Positions 8,642 through 18,511 of a stretch of 62,186 nt of DNA are shown one piece after another (the stretch's first letter is position 1; every line of letters begins with the position of its first letter). The position numbers and the translations under genes were made by a program. Under the pieces are notes generated by a model that saw only the letters and a program-made list of their open reading frames with translations, ran no database searches and was not told the DNA's origin. The DNA lies in assembly GCF_938045775.1 (NCBI RefSeq), contig NZ_CALIBH010000074.1:1-62186 (forward strand), in the 5' to 3' direction. The stretch is from an uncultured Campylobacter sp. Its GTDB lineage: Bacteria; Campylobacterota; Campylobacteria; Campylobacterales; Campylobacteraceae.

Positions 8642-10662
8642 ATGAGTAATGATTTACAGCATCCAAAGTATAGACCAGATATAGACGGTTTAAGAGGAAT
8701 AGCCGTTTTATCTGTTGTGGCTTTTCATGCTTTTCCAAATAAAATAAGTGGCGGTTTTATAGGTGTAGATATATTTTTTGTAATATCTGGATTTTTAATT
8801 TCTACGATTATTTTTAATAATTTAGAAAAAGGAACATTTAGTTTCTATGAATTTTATGCTAGACGTATTAAAAGAATTTATCCGGCACTTTTCGTCGTAT
8901 TATTCGCATGTCTTATTTTCGGATGGTTTGCTTTATTGCCGGAGGAGTATAAGCAGCTTGGTAAGCATACGGCCGGCGGAGCAGGGTTTATTGCAAATTT
9001 CATATTATGGAGCGAAGCCGGATATTTCGATAACTCTGCTGAAACTAAACCGCTACTACACCTATGGAGCCTTGGCATAGAAGAACAATTCTATATAATT
9101 TGGCCTTTTTTATTATGGTTTTTATGGAAGAAAAAATTTAATTTGCTAACTATATCGGTTATTATTCTGTTAATTTCTTTTATTTTAAATCTAAAAGGTA
9201 TAAAACAAGATTTAGTAGCTACATTTTATTCGCCGCAGACGCGTTTCTGGGAACTTTTGTCTGGTGCTGTTTTGGCATGGTTAAATATACATAAAAATAA
9301 TACTATTAAAAATTTTAAATTAAGGATAGATCATTACTTTTCAAAAATTATATATAGAGAAGGCATTCCAAATGATGGCAGATCTTTGTCTAATGTATGT
9401 GCCTTTATAGGTATTTCCATACTTATATATGGATTTTTGCATATATCTAAGACTATGCCATTTCCGGGTAAATGGGCAATAATACCTATTCTAGGTTCTA
9501 TTTTTATTATTATCGCAGGTTCTAATGGGGGGGGGCTTATATCAGCCAAAAGATATTATCAAATAAAATTTTAGTTTGGTTTGGGCTTATTAGCTTTCCG
9601 TTATATTTATGGCATTGGCCGTTATTATCGTTTGCTAGAATTTTAGAAAGCGAAACCCCTAATAGAACCATAAGAATATCTTGTGTTTTCTTATCCGTTG
9701 TTTTGGCTTGGATTACATATAAATTTATAGAAAGACCATTGCGCTTTAAAAATAATTTTAAATTTAAAATTCCTATATTATTTGCCATGATTGTCTTAAT
9801 TGGGATTTCGGGGTATATTATTTATCTAAGAAACGGTAAAAATGTAAACTCAATTTCGATTACCCAGCCTGACCCTACTGAATTTTTACATGATAGCGCT
9901 CAGAATTGTAAAAAGTATTTTCCTGATTGGTCGAAGATAACCGATCACGAATGTATGATGCAAAAACCTTTTGGGAATAAGATTGCGATCATAGGCGATT
10001 CTCATGCCAATCATTTATATTTAGGTATTGCAGAGAAAACTAAAGACGGCGTTGCTTTATTTCCTGCAAGTTGTGCTGCACCATTTATAAATATTTCTAG
10101 TGGCACTAGTGATATTGATCCCAATATAGTTAGAGTTAGAAAAAACGCTTATCAACTTATAAATTCAGCATATAATTTTATATTTCAAGATCCAAATATC
10201 AAAACCGTAATATTAGGGCATAATCCTGATTGTTCCTATATAGATGCAAAAGATATGGAGAATTTACAAGAAAAAGATGTCGATAAAATATTGGAAGATG
10301 GCATTAGAAGAACGCTAGATTTATTATTAAAAAGTAAAAAAGAGGTTTTAATTTTATTAGATTCACCGCACTTGCCTTATGACCCTTCAAAGTGTGCCAT
10401 AAGATCTATTAGAGCTATAGGTAGAAATAAGTGCGTTTTCCCAAAAGAATATTCGGGAGGCCAAAAAAAGTATAATAGTATAATAAAAAGGATTATAAAA
10501 GATTATCCATCAGTTAAAGTCTATGACCTTTTTGAACCATTTTGCGATGAAGATAGTTGCTATATCTCTAAAGATAATGTAATATTATATAATGATAGAG
10601 ATCATTTAAGTTATGGAGGTTCTAGATTTGTCGCTCCATTTATATTGAATAGATTGGAATAA
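8642..10662 (+). CDS. OafA/YrhL-type O-acyltransferase with SGNH domain, frameshifted at a G9 tract (probable phase-variable OFF)
   Basis: Membrane acyltransferase predicted to acetylate a surface or periplasmic glycan. The N-terminal half (frame from 8642) has the acyltransferase-3 start RPDIDGLRGIAVLSVVAFH, GGFIGVDIFFVISGFLIS and YARRIKRIYPALF, with about ten membrane segments. After nine G (9527-9535) this frame stops at 9574. One added G (or two fewer) joins it to the open second frame, which continues through SFPLYLWHWPLL and FIERPLRFK into a periplasmic SGNH domain with IIGDSHANH and DRDHLSYGG, ending at 10662. The restored protein would be about 673 residues, normal for OafA with SGNH. 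ATG 8642, with AAGTGAG upstream, is preferred over GTG 8630. The gene is much richer in A+T than its neighbours, suggesting transfer. The product as written is truncated. Confidence 0.88.
9527..9535 (+). repeat. poly-G tract (G9), slipped-strand contingency site
   Basis: Nine consecutive G inside an otherwise AT-rich coding sequence, exactly where the frame of the acyltransferase breaks. G8-G12 tracts are the classical phase-variation sites of Campylobacter. Predicted: G9 and G8 OFF, G10 or G7 ON. It is the only G/C run of eight or more that I found in the window. Confidence 0.9.
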
Positions 10663-10690
10663 TAAAATTATAATACTATACCCTATATTG

Positions 10691-10735
10691 CTATCTATTT
10701 TAGCGCTTTTGAAGCGACCGATAGTATTTATTGCT
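10691..10735 (+). terminator. terminator-like hairpin downstream of the acyltransferase
   Basis: Nested stems CTATC/GATAG (10691-10695, 10720-10724) and CGCTT/AAGCG (10704-10708, 10712-10716), followed by a T-rich run. The remaining gap to 11017 shows no gene. Confidence 0.45.
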
Positions 10736-11017
10736 ATGTTTTTAAATTGCGAGTAAAATGCGGTATTCATTTTACATGGAGTTCAATCACGGCGTCGTAG
10801 TCCTGCCTATTTTGTCCGTAGCCTCATTTGGGCGATGTGCGCACTTCAGCTGCGACAAGATTAAAATTATGAATCCCACATCTAAGCTTGCTATTTACGT
10901 TTAAATTTTACTAGCCACGTTTTAAAATTTTAAAATAGCAGTTTAATCCATATTTTAAGGAGATTTAAATTGGGACGGCGTTATAATTTATCTATATTTT
11001 AATTAAAAGGAAAAACG

Positions 11018-11386
11018 ATGAAATATCCGGTTTCAAAAAGTCTTTTTACTTTAGCCGTGTCTTTTGCAGCCGCTTCCGTCTTAGGTGGTTGTGGTTTTAT
11101 AAAAAAGCCAATGACTAGTGAGGCGACACTCTTAGATCGCGCTGAAATGGCAACTGGTATAGATAAATCAAATCTAACGGTTGTGCCTGATTCAGTAAAA
11201 AGTGAGATCGACTCAGTACATTATAAGGTCAGGAGCAAAAACGGGGATTTATATCGTTGCTATTTTTCATCCGTTATAGTAGTTGATTCTGACGTGCTTT
11301 GCACAAAAATTGTTGGCGCAGGCGGTACTGTAGGTTCCAAAAGTGGTAACTGCAACGCTCTGCTTAAAAAAGCGGGCAAGTGTTAG
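11018..11386 (+). CDS. small predicted lipoprotein, unknown function
   Basis: 122 residues with a lipoprotein signal: N-terminal Lys, hydrophobic core and lipobox LGGC with Cys25 as the probable lipidation site. The mature part is short, with four further cysteines (YRCYF, VLCTK, GNCNA and the C-terminal KC), which could form two disulfides in the periplasm. ATG follows AAAAGGAAAAACG. It stands alone between the AT-rich acyltransferase and the NSS transporters. No family recognised. Confidence 0.72.
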   Translation: MKYPVSKSLFTLAVSFAAASVLGGCGFIKKPMTSEATLLDRAEMATGIDKSNLTVVPDSVKSEIDSVHYKVRSKNGDLYRCYFSSVIVVDSDVLCTKIVGAGGTVGSKSGNCNALLKKAGKC

Positions 11387-11859
11387 CGCGCTAAGGACGG
11401 CTTAAATCGTGCGGCTTTAAAACGGTTCATTCGGTCCTAATGCGCGCCGCTAGCCGCTTAGGTCGCACCCGCAAAATTTTCATCGCTCCTGCAAAGCAAG
11501 CCCGCTGCTTCTACGGCTCATTTCGGCGCTCGTTATGCTAGTGGGTAGTAAAATTTTAATGCTTTTAGGCTTTGCCGAGAGGGTTGCGAAATTTCAACGC
11601 GTAAATTTTAAATCTAGAGGCACGTTTGGACTCTTTTTGGTACGAAGCGAAGCGTAAAATTTTACCGCACAATATTTACCGCATAAAATTTAATTACGCA
11701 AAGCCCTTTGTTCGGGCGCTTCGCGGATCGCAGCACACGATTTAGCCGAGCCGTCTAAACGTTGCAAATTCGCGATCCCGCGTGCCGCTTCGCCGCGCAA
11801 ATCTGTCGCACGATTTATCGCGTGAAATTTCGCTCACTCCTATCTATTCCGTTCGCTTC
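11387..11859. other. non-coding stretch, convergent region
   Basis: About 470 bases between convergent genes. It holds several copies of AAAATTTTA-type motif and GC-rich spacer. I see no convincing ORF, RNA or terminator. Confidence 0.5.
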
Positions 11860-13203
11860 CTATTTTCCGCCGAAAAACAGCAGATTTGCCATTATGATCA
11901 CGATCGCGACGGGCGCTACGAAGCGCAGCGAAAAGTACCAAATTTTAAATCCCAGCTCACCCATATCGGCGCCGAAAAGCCCGCGTAGACGCTGTGCATC
12001 CATCACAAAGCCCACGAAGATCGCCGAGGTTAGCGCGCCCAGAGGCAGCATAACGTTTGAGCTTACGAAATCCAAGCAGTCAAAAAAGCTCGCGCCGAAA
12101 AACTTAAGCTTGCTCGCATAATCCGCGTGCATCGATAGCAGCGAGCATGCGCCTAGCACCGCTATGGCGCACCCCGAGATGCAGACTGCGCGCAGGCGCG
12201 AAATTTTAAATCTGCCGATGAGATAGAAGACGAAAGGCTCGATCATCGAAACCGCGCTCGTGATCCCCGCGAAAAAGAGCGAGACGAAAAACGTGACTTC
12301 AAGCACCTGTCCCGCTAGCCCCATTTTTGCAAACATCGTAGTGAGCGAGACGAACACAAGCCCCGCACCCTGCGCGGGATCGGCGCGGAATTCGAAGATG
12401 AAGGTAAAGACGATGAGCCCCATCATCAGCCCGATCGCGATGTTGATAAATACGATGTTTACCGAGCTTCGCACGAGCCGCACCCCCTCGCTAAGCGACG
12501 CCGCGTATGCCGCGATACAGCCGACGCCCACGCACAGGGTAAAGAGCGCGAGCCCGAGCGCGGATAGGACGGAATTAACGGTGATTTTGCCGAAATCGGG
12601 GTAGAAAAGAAATTTCGCCGCTGCGCCGAAGCCTTGCATCGTGCACGCATACGCAAGCATCGCGAGCAGCAGCACGAAAAGAAGCGGCATCATCACGACG
12701 TTTAGCCGCTCGATACCGCTTTTGATACCGCGCGCGACGACGGATAGCGTCAGCACGAGCGCAAGTGCGTAAAAGCCCAGGCTGGTGACTAGCGAATGCG
12801 AGATGAGATCGTCAAAGACGGCGCCCGCTTCCTCGGCGGTTGCGGGCAGCGGAGAAAAGCCCAAAAAGATATATCGGATCACCCAGCCGAGGATGACGAG
12901 GTAAAAGGACAGCACCAGCATGCCGCCCGCGATGAAAACGCCTCCCGCGCGCCATTTGCGTCCGCCGCGCGGTGCCAGCGTCTCGTATGCGCTCGGCAGA
13001 TCCCTCCCGCTTAGCCTGCCTAGCGCCATCTCGGCTAAGAATATGCTAAAGCCCACGCCCAGCGTGAGCGCGAGATATAAAAGCACGAAGGCGCTGCCGC
13101 CGTTTTGACCCACGAGGGTGGGGAATTTCCATGCGTTGCCAAGCCCCACCGCGCCGCCTGCGACGGCAAGTATGAAGCCGATTTTGCTAAATTTATCGTT
13201 CAT
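11860..13203 (-). CDS. NSS-family sodium:amino-acid symporter (copy 1)
   Basis: Inner-membrane Na+-coupled transporter of the LeuT/MhsT (SNF) family, probably for amino acids. 447 residues with 11-12 membrane segments. The signature of TM1 is at the start: LAVAGGAVGLGNAWKFPTLV followed by GGSAF, the unwound sodium/substrate-binding segment. Paralogue of the gene at 13970-15319, with the same MNDKF N-terminus and the same motif GIERLNVVMMPLLF. This copy is more GC-rich and more diverged in sequence. Substrate cannot be told from sequence. Confidence 0.9.
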   Translation of the reverse strand: MNDKFSKIGFILAVAGGAVGLGNAWKFPTLVGQNGGSAFVLLYLALTLGVGFSIFLAEMALGRLSGRDLPSAYETLAPRGGRKWRAGGVFIAGGMLVLSFYLVILGWVIRYIFLGFSPLPATAEEAGAVFDDLISHSLVTSLGFYALALVLTLSVVARGIKSGIERLNVVMMPLLFVLLLAMLAYACTMQGFGAAAKFLFYPDFGKITVNSVLSALGLALFTLCVGVGCIAAYAASLSEGVRLVRSSVNIVFINIAIGLMMGLIVFTFIFEFRADPAQGAGLVFVSLTTMFAKMGLAGQVLEVTFFVSLFFAGITSAVSMIEPFVFYLIGRFKISRLRAVCISGCAIAVLGACSLLSMHADYASKLKFFGASFFDCLDFVSSNVMLPLGALTSAIFVGFVMDAQRLRGLFGADMGELGFKIWYFSLRFVAPVAIVIIMANLLFFGGK

Positions 13204-13239
13204 TTTCTCTCCGATGATTTTTTAAATTTTAAAGCTACG

Positions 13240-13450
13240 GAATTTTAAAATTCCGCAGCGCAATCAGATGCGGCTACGCTACGACGCCTTTGCCGCGGTT
13301 TTGCGCAGGTTACCGCGCGGGTTAGCGCGGTCGTCGAAGGCTGATTGCGGTCGCCGCATGCTCCTATCTAGACATAAAATTCCAAGCGCGATTTTTGACA
13401 GCCGCCATGGCCGCTCACGGATCGCCGCAAACTCGCTATGAAATTTTGCC
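13240..13450. repeat. intergenic direct repeat, copy 1
   Basis: Begins GAATTTTAAAATTCC and contains the run GCTACGACGCCTTTGCCGCG, then CTGATTGC, CTATCTA-ACATAAAAT, and CTCACGGATCGC followed by TCGCTATGAAATTT. The same blocks recur in order at 13703-13905 with substitutions and small indels. It lies directly upstream of the copy-1 transporter gene. Confidence 0.8.
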
Positions 13451-13702
13451 TATCGCTCCGAGCCGTCAGAGCGTAAAATTTTAAAATTTCAAGCCGCAAT
13501 ACGCGATCCTTGCGCTGTTCCGACGGATCGGTCGTCTATTAGACGGATCGCGGGTTCGCGCGCCGCTTTAGCGCTAAATTTTAAAATTCCAAGCGCAATT
13601 TCGCGCGGGTCACCACAAAATTTTACGCGCCGTTTCTGTGGCAGATTGCATAGACCACGTCATAAACTATCGCGGCGGCTGCGCACCAACCGTCTCGGTT
13701 TA

Positions 13703-13905
13703 GAATTTTAAAATTCCACAGCGCGATCAGACACGGCTGTGCTACGACGCCTTTGCCGCGCGCACCGATCGCCATACAGGTTGCCGCGGTCGCGCCGAAA
13801 GCTGATTGCCGCTACATACTTTGATCTTCCTCTATCTAAACATAAAATTTTAAACTATCGCTGCAAGGCTCACGGATCGCGGCAAGTTCGCTATGAAATT
13901 TGACT
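13703..13905. repeat. intergenic direct repeat, copy 2
   Basis: Second copy of the block at 13240-13450, same orientation, immediately downstream of the copy-2 transporter gene. The shared core GCTACGACGCCTTTGCCGCG is identical; flanking parts differ. Confidence 0.8.
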
Positions 13906-13969
13906 CGCTACTTTTGGACTGCTTTAGCGCCAAATTTTAAATCCATGTTATCCACCTGCTTTACAAAAT

Positions 13970-15319
13970 TTAAAAATTTAAAATTTTTAGCTGATTGAGT
14001 GCTATCACTACGATCGCGACTGGCGCCACGAAGCGCAATAGCATGAAATACCACAGCTTAAAGCCCATTCGTCCCATATATGGACGCAGTAGAATTTCGA
14101 CGGCTCGTTTTTTGATCACGAATCCTACGAAAATCGCCACGATTATGCCGCTAAGAGGCATTAAGATATTCGAGGTTAGGTAATCAAGCATGTCAAAAAA
14201 GCTCTTGCCACCTAGGCTAAAGTATTCGCTCGTACCCCCGTAATAACCTAAAATGCAGCATATCCCTAAAACATACGTCACGGCAAAAACTAAAAGTGAA
14301 GCGCGCTTTCGGCTTAGCTTGCGGGAGTTTACGAGATAATAAATCGCAGGCTCCAGCATCGAAATTGCAGAAGTAATCGCCGCGAATAACAGCGAGGTAA
14401 AAAATAAAAAGGCTAGGATGTTTCCGATCGCACCGAGCTTTGAAAAAAGTACCACCAGCGAGACAAACACTAGCCCTGGGCCTTGCGCTTTGGGATCGCC
14501 GCCGAATTCAAAGATGAAAGTAAAGACGATAAGTCCCATCATCACGCCGATTAGGACATTAATGCAGACGATATTTATGCTTGAGGTTAGGATATTGGTT
14601 CGCGCAGGCAGGCTTGCAGCATAAGTCATAATCGTAGTAACGCCCAGCGAAAGCGTAAAAAACGCAAGTCCTAGCGCCGAAAGAACGCTATCCTTATTAA
14701 GCTTGGAAAAATCTGGCACCAGTAAGAATTTCGCGCTACGTCCGAATCCATCGAAACTCGCGGCGTAAATTAGCATCAAAACCAGCAAAATAAATAGTGC
14801 GGGCATCATCCAGACATTAAGTCGCTCGATGCCGCTTTTGACACCTTTAGATACGATGAAAAAGCAAAACGCCGACGCTATGGTAAAGCATATCGCCACG
14901 CTTAAAAAGTCGCTACCTAAAAGCTCTTTAAACGCTGCGCCACTTTCATCTATACTTTTTGGCAGATAAAAAGCGCTTGAGACCACGTATTTTAGGATCC
15001 AACCCATTACGACGCTGTAAAAAGCATAGATCAAAAGCGCACTAATCATAAAAAATCCCGCGTATTTCCATGCGCCTTTGTATGAGGGCGCGAGCTTTTC
15101 AAATGCGCGCACTGGATCACTTTCGCTTAGCCTGCCGATGACGATCTCGGCTAAAAAAATCACGAAGCTAACCAAAAGCGTCAGCAAAAGATATAGCAAG
15201 ATAAATGCGCTGCCGCCGTTGGTGCCTACTAAAGTGGGGAATTTCCACGCATTACCGAGCCCTACGGCGCTGCCTGCGACTGCCAAGATAAAGCCGATGC
15301 GCGTAAATTTATCATTCAT
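13970..15319 (-). CDS. NSS-family sodium:amino-acid symporter (copy 2)
   Basis: 449-residue LeuT-fold transporter, inner membrane. MNDKFTRIGFILAVAGSAVG at the N-terminus leads into GLGNAWKFPTLVGTNGGSAF. Then SKGVKSGIERLNVWMMPALF (TM5-6 region) and about 11-12 membrane helices. It is the upstream member of the tandem pair and the two copies are clearly homologous along their whole length. Codon use is less GC-rich than in copy 1. Promoter is probably in the short gap divergent from the nitroreductase. Confidence 0.9.
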   Translation of the reverse strand: MNDKFTRIGFILAVAGSAVGLGNAWKFPTLVGTNGGSAFILLYLLLTLLVSFVIFLAEIVIGRLSESDPVRAFEKLAPSYKGAWKYAGFFMISALLIYAFYSVVMGWILKYVVSSAFYLPKSIDESGAAFKELLGSDFLSVAICFTIASAFCFFIVSKGVKSGIERLNVWMMPALFILLVLMLIYAASFDGFGRSAKFLLVPDFSKLNKDSVLSALGLAFFTLSLGVTTIMTYAASLPARTNILTSSINIVCINVLIGVMMGLIVFTFIFEFGGDPKAQGPGLVFVSLVVLFSKLGAIGNILAFLFFTSLLFAAITSAISMLEPAIYYLVNSRKLSRKRASLLVFAVTYVLGICCILGYYGGTSEYFSLGGKSFFDMLDYLTSNILMPLSGIIVAIFVGFVIKKRAVEILLRPYMGRMGFKLWYFMLLRFVAPVAIVVIALNQLKILNF

Positions 15320-15440
15320 ATTATGCCTTGTAGCGGAATTTGAAAGGGCAATATTAGCAAAATCTAGCTTAACTCGCCAAGCTAGCCGAGTGGAATTTAG
15401 GCAAACCCGCTATAATGCCGCGAATTTTAAAGGAGATAAA

Positions 15441-16067
15441 ATGAAATCGATAAAAGAAGTGATGCTCTCTCGCCACAGCTGCCGTAAATTTTGCAGCTAT
15501 AAACTAAATAGCGAGCTCGTGCGCGAGATACTTGATCTTGCGCGCTTAAGTCCCAGCTCATGCGGATTAGAGCCTTGGAAGATGATGATAGTCTCGGATC
15601 CTTGCGAGCTAAAAGAGCTTTCCGTAGCCTGCAACAGCCAGCCGCAAGTCGCTGAGTGCTCGCACGCCGTGATTTTAATCGCGCGTAACGATCTGCGCGT
15701 GGGCGAAGCGTATTTAGAGCGCACCGTTCGCCGTCGTGCAAACGCTCCGCAAAAATATGAAGCTGCGATGAATTATTTCTGCGCGAAATTTGCGGACTTA
15801 GACGACGAAGCGCTGATGAACTACGCGACCAAGCAGCTTTATATCTTAGCGGCAAATATCGCTAATATCGCCGAGGACTTTGACGTGCGCTCGTGTATAA
15901 TGACCGGCTTTGACGCCGAGGCTTTGGAAAAATTCTGCGCTTTAGAGGCGAAATTTCGTCCTGCAATCGTCGTGGCTTTGGGGCGTGGTGAGCCTAGCAA
16001 ATACCCGCACACGCGCTACGAGCTGGATGAAATTTTAATCTCTCGCGGCGGCAGCAAAAAAAGATAA
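15441..16067 (+). CDS. nitroreductase-family FMN oxidoreductase
   Basis: NAD(P)H-dependent flavoprotein of the NfsB/nitroreductase fold; substrate unknown. 208 residues from ATG 15441, which has AAAGGAG upstream; the open frame extends further 5' but that part lies antisense to the NSS gene. N-terminal VMLSRHSCRKF (FMN phosphate binding), LARLSPSSCGLEPWKM, and AILVALGRGEPS-like C-terminal region (IVVALGRGEPSKYPHTR) fit the family. Divergent from the NSS pair. Confidence 0.88.
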   Translation: MKSIKEVMLSRHSCRKFCSYKLNSELVREILDLARLSPSSCGLEPWKMMIVSDPCELKELSVACNSQPQVAECSHAVILIARNDLRVGEAYLERTVRRRANAPQKYEAAMNYFCAKFADLDDEALMNYATKQLYILAANIANIAEDFDVRSCIMTGFDAEALEKFCALEAKFRPAIVVALGRGEPSKYPHTRYELDEILISRGGSKKR

Positions 16068-16087
16068 AATGAAGCATTTCTTCTCGC

Positions 16088-16115
16088 AAAGCTTAGGCGC
16101 GAGCTTTGTTTATTA
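16088..16115 (+). terminator. terminator-like hairpin after the nitroreductase gene
   Basis: AAAGCT (16088-16093) and AGCTTT (16102-16107) with an 8-base loop, then GTTTATT. Confidence 0.4.
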
Positions 16116-16193
16116 AAAGCGTCGTTTTGCGAAATTTTATCGGTTTAAAAGTGCGATAGCGTTAAAATGCGCTTAAAATTTCAAAGGATAATC

Positions 16194-16832
16194 ATGCAAG
16201 TCAAACTTCTAAATTTCACTCCGCTTTGGGTCTGTTCAAACGCGATCCGCACCTGCTGGCAGAGCTTCGAGCGCGGCGATTGCGGCGGCGCCAAAGACCT
16301 AGCGCTAATAGATCGCGTCGGCAACCAACTCAAGCACTCAAGCACGCTCGAACACCTCTACTACAACTTCTACATCAGCGGTATCTCACGCGCGCTGCTT
16401 CAGGAGCTGGCGCGCCACCGCCTAGCAAGCCTTAGCGTAAAATCCACGCGCTACACTCTCAAAGAATTGCGCGGCGAGGGCAGCTTCGCGCAAGGGGACT
16501 TCGAAAACGCCGCGCGATACGTCGTGCTTACCGGCAACGAAGCGGTCGATAATGCAAGTATCGCGGCTCTTGAAAATCTGCGCGTAATCTTACAAACCCC
16601 GATCAGCCTTGATATCGCCAAATACTGCCTGCCCGAGTGCTATAAGAGCGAGCTTAGCTGGAGCATAAACGCGCGTAGCTTGCAAAACTTCCTCGCTCTG
16701 CGCTCTAGTAAGGCGGCACTTTGGGAGATCCGCGAGCTTGCGGGTAAAATTTACGACGCGCTGCCGCAGGAGCATAAATTTATATTCCAAAGCTGCATGG
16801 CTAGCGGAGAGAAGACGCAGGGCGAGGGGTAG
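16194..16832 (+). CDS. thyX: ThyX, flavin-dependent thymidylate synthase
   Basis: Makes dTMP from dUMP with methylene-THF, FAD and NADPH. 212 residues from ATG 16194, which is preceded by AAAGGA; an in-frame ATG at 16167 lacks a site. The ThyX signature RHR-x7-S appears as RHRLASLSVKSTRYT (about residues 74-88). HSSTLEHLYYNFYISGISRA precedes it and QNFLALR, an FAD-site motif, follows. Campylobacter typically uses ThyX rather than ThyA. The uracil-excision gene ung lies about 2 kb downstream. Confidence 0.95.
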   Translation: MQVKLLNFTPLWVCSNAIRTCWQSFERGDCGGAKDLALIDRVGNQLKHSSTLEHLYYNFYISGISRALLQELARHRLASLSVKSTRYTLKELRGEGSFAQGDFENAARYVVLTGNEAVDNASIAALENLRVILQTPISLDIAKYCLPECYKSELSWSINARSLQNFLALRSSKAALWEIRELAGKIYDALPQEHKFIFQSCMASGEKTQGEG

Positions 16833-16867
16833 CGAGCGGGATAAAATTTTAATATAAGAGAGCTGTG

Positions 16868-17614
16868 ATGATAAAACTTACGCAGATGAGAGCGGCTTTT
16901 GAAAAAGAGGAGCCGGACGCGCTTTATCTTAGCTACCTGGAGTGGGTAAAAACCCTGATCCCATTTTGGAGGCAGGCTGCTGCGAGGATCGCGGAGTTAA
17001 GCGGCACGGCGGATGAAAAAAGAGACAAGCATCTGCGTTCAATCGACAATTCTTTACAGCTTTTGCAAGCTTGGCGATTTAAAAAGATAAAATACGTGCA
17101 AGCAAGAAGAAAAGAGATCGATAGCGCCATAAGTTTTATTCGAAACGGCGCCTTAACGCAGCAGGCATGCAGATACGCCTTTGCGCCGGTCTGTAGAAAT
17201 TTAGCGAGCATTTTGCGCAGCTTTTTATACGTTTCTACCTTCGGCTATTCGGACGAGCAGCTTCCGACCGTATTTGCTCAAGATATTTACGGCATTGCGC
17301 TGTGCCATACTTTATTTCCTTTTGATACAAGCGATTTTGTGTATTATCTGCCGCGAGAGAAATCTATCCACACCGACGACCCCGCCGATTTGGACAACTG
17401 GCATTTGATGATGAGCGAGGCGGGCAAGGCTTTGAATATCGCGAAGCTCACCAAAGAGGTAAATAATCAGGCTCGTAAAATTTACGAAAACCGCAAAACG
17501 CCGTTTGAATGGAAATACGACGAGGGGATTTGGAATTTGGAATTACAAAATGTTTCAAAAAGGCTGCATTATGCGGGCTTGCGGGCTTTTGCAGGTCTGA
17601 GTAAAGCGGAATAA
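16868..17614 (+). CDS. unknown 248-residue cytoplasmic protein
   Basis: No family recognised. Starts ATG 16868 (a GTG directly before it is less likely), about 35 bases after thyX with AAGAGAGC upstream. No signal peptide or membrane segment. Rich in aromatic and charged residues, predicted mostly helical, with three cysteines in the middle. A central acidic stretch (IHTDDPADLDNW) precedes helical C-terminal repeats of Lys/Asn. Codon use is mixed, less GC-rich than thyX, which suggests an accessory gene. Confidence 0.7.
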   Translation: MIKLTQMRAAFEKEEPDALYLSYLEWVKTLIPFWRQAAARIAELSGTADEKRDKHLRSIDNSLQLLQAWRFKKIKYVQARRKEIDSAISFIRNGALTQQACRYAFAPVCRNLASILRSFLYVSTFGYSDEQLPTVFAQDIYGIALCHTLFPFDTSDFVYYLPREKSIHTDDPADLDNWHLMMSEAGKALNIAKLTKEVNNQARKIYENRKTPFEWKYDEGIWNLELQNVSKRLHYAGLRAFAGLSKAE

Positions 17615-17838
17615 AAGGCGCGCAAAATTTTAAATTTGCTTTTAAAATTTTATTCGCGGGCGGTAAAATTCTGCAAATTTTTAATGCGGGTAAAATTTAA
17701 AATTTATTTGAGCGGGTTTTTAGCGACCTGCGGTATCAAAATTTAGCCGCCGCGCATTTTACGACTTGCAGCGCCGAGAATTGCAGCGGCGCCGCGCCGA
17801 AAGCTCATAGGCGAGCGATAAATTTTAAAGGACGGATC

Positions 17839-18435
17839 ATGAAAAACCTAGCGCTTGTGATGTTTAGCGGACAGACGCACCTCGATTTTGTGGGATTTTA
17901 CGATTGTATGCTAAGGCTCAAAGCCGTCCGCCCGCAGCTTGAGATGAGGTTTTGCTCGCGCGAGCGGCAGGTTTCGGACAGCGGCGGCCTTACGATCGAC
18001 GTGGGCGAGATCACGACGGATCTAGGCGGCTTTGATGCGGTTTTTGTGCCCGGCGGTATGGCGACGCGCCGCCTTAAAGACGATGCGGGCTTCATCTCGT
18101 GGCTCGCAACCGCGCGCGATGCGAAGTATAAGTTTAGCGTTTGCACCGGTTCGCTGCTTCTGGGCGCGGCGGGGTTTTTGCGAGGTAGGCGCGCGACCAC
18201 GCATCCGTTTTGCTACGATCTGCTGGCGCCTTACTGCGCGGACGTGGTGCACGAGCGGCTCGTGCGCGAAAGCCTGCCCGCAGGAGGCGAGATCATCACT
18301 GCAGGCGGCGTGAGCAGCTCTATCGAGCTTGGTCTTTGCGTGATCGAGAAATTTGCGGGCGGCTCTGCACGCGAGGCTGCCGCTGCGGCGATGGATTATC
18401 CGTATTACGGCCTTAGAAGCAAGCCCGCGCGATGA
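17839..18435 (+). CDS. DJ-1/PfpI-family (GATase1-like) protein
   Basis: 198 residues of the class I glutamine-amidotransferase-like fold. The nucleophile elbow is FSVCTGSLLLGAAG with Cys102, followed by ATTHP (His122), the arrangement of isonitrile hydratase-like and AraC-associated DJ-1 members. VFVPGG near 68-73 completes the oxyanion region. No DNA-binding domain is attached. Start ATG with AAAGGACGGATC. It stands alone; activity (hydratase, glyoxalase or other) cannot be fixed from sequence. Confidence 0.85.
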   Translation: MKNLALVMFSGQTHLDFVGFYDCMLRLKAVRPQLEMRFCSRERQVSDSGGLTIDVGEITTDLGGFDAVFVPGGMATRRLKDDAGFISWLATARDAKYKFSVCTGSLLLGAAGFLRGRRATTHPFCYDLLAPYCADVVHERLVRESLPAGGEIITAGGVSSSIELGLCVIEKFAGGSAREAAAAAMDYPYYGLRSKPAR

Positions 18436-18511
18436 AATTTTAAAAGCCGCAAGAAACGATGGAGTAAAATTTTAAGATCGCAGCGTTTTTAAGCGAGCAA
18501 ATATCGATACG

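Larger units (their letters stand above)
13204..13969. other. 766-base spacer between the NSS genes, largely a duplicated non-coding segment
   Basis: No plausible ORF on either strand. It contains two diverged copies of a segment of about 200 bases (listed separately) plus AAAATTTTA motifs. Any promoter for the downstream NSS gene must lie here. Confidence 0.6.

Noticed and set aside
15078..15440. N-terminal extension of the nitroreductase frame
   Set aside because: It is antisense to the NSS transporter and has no ribosome site; ATG 15441 with AAAGGAG is the start.
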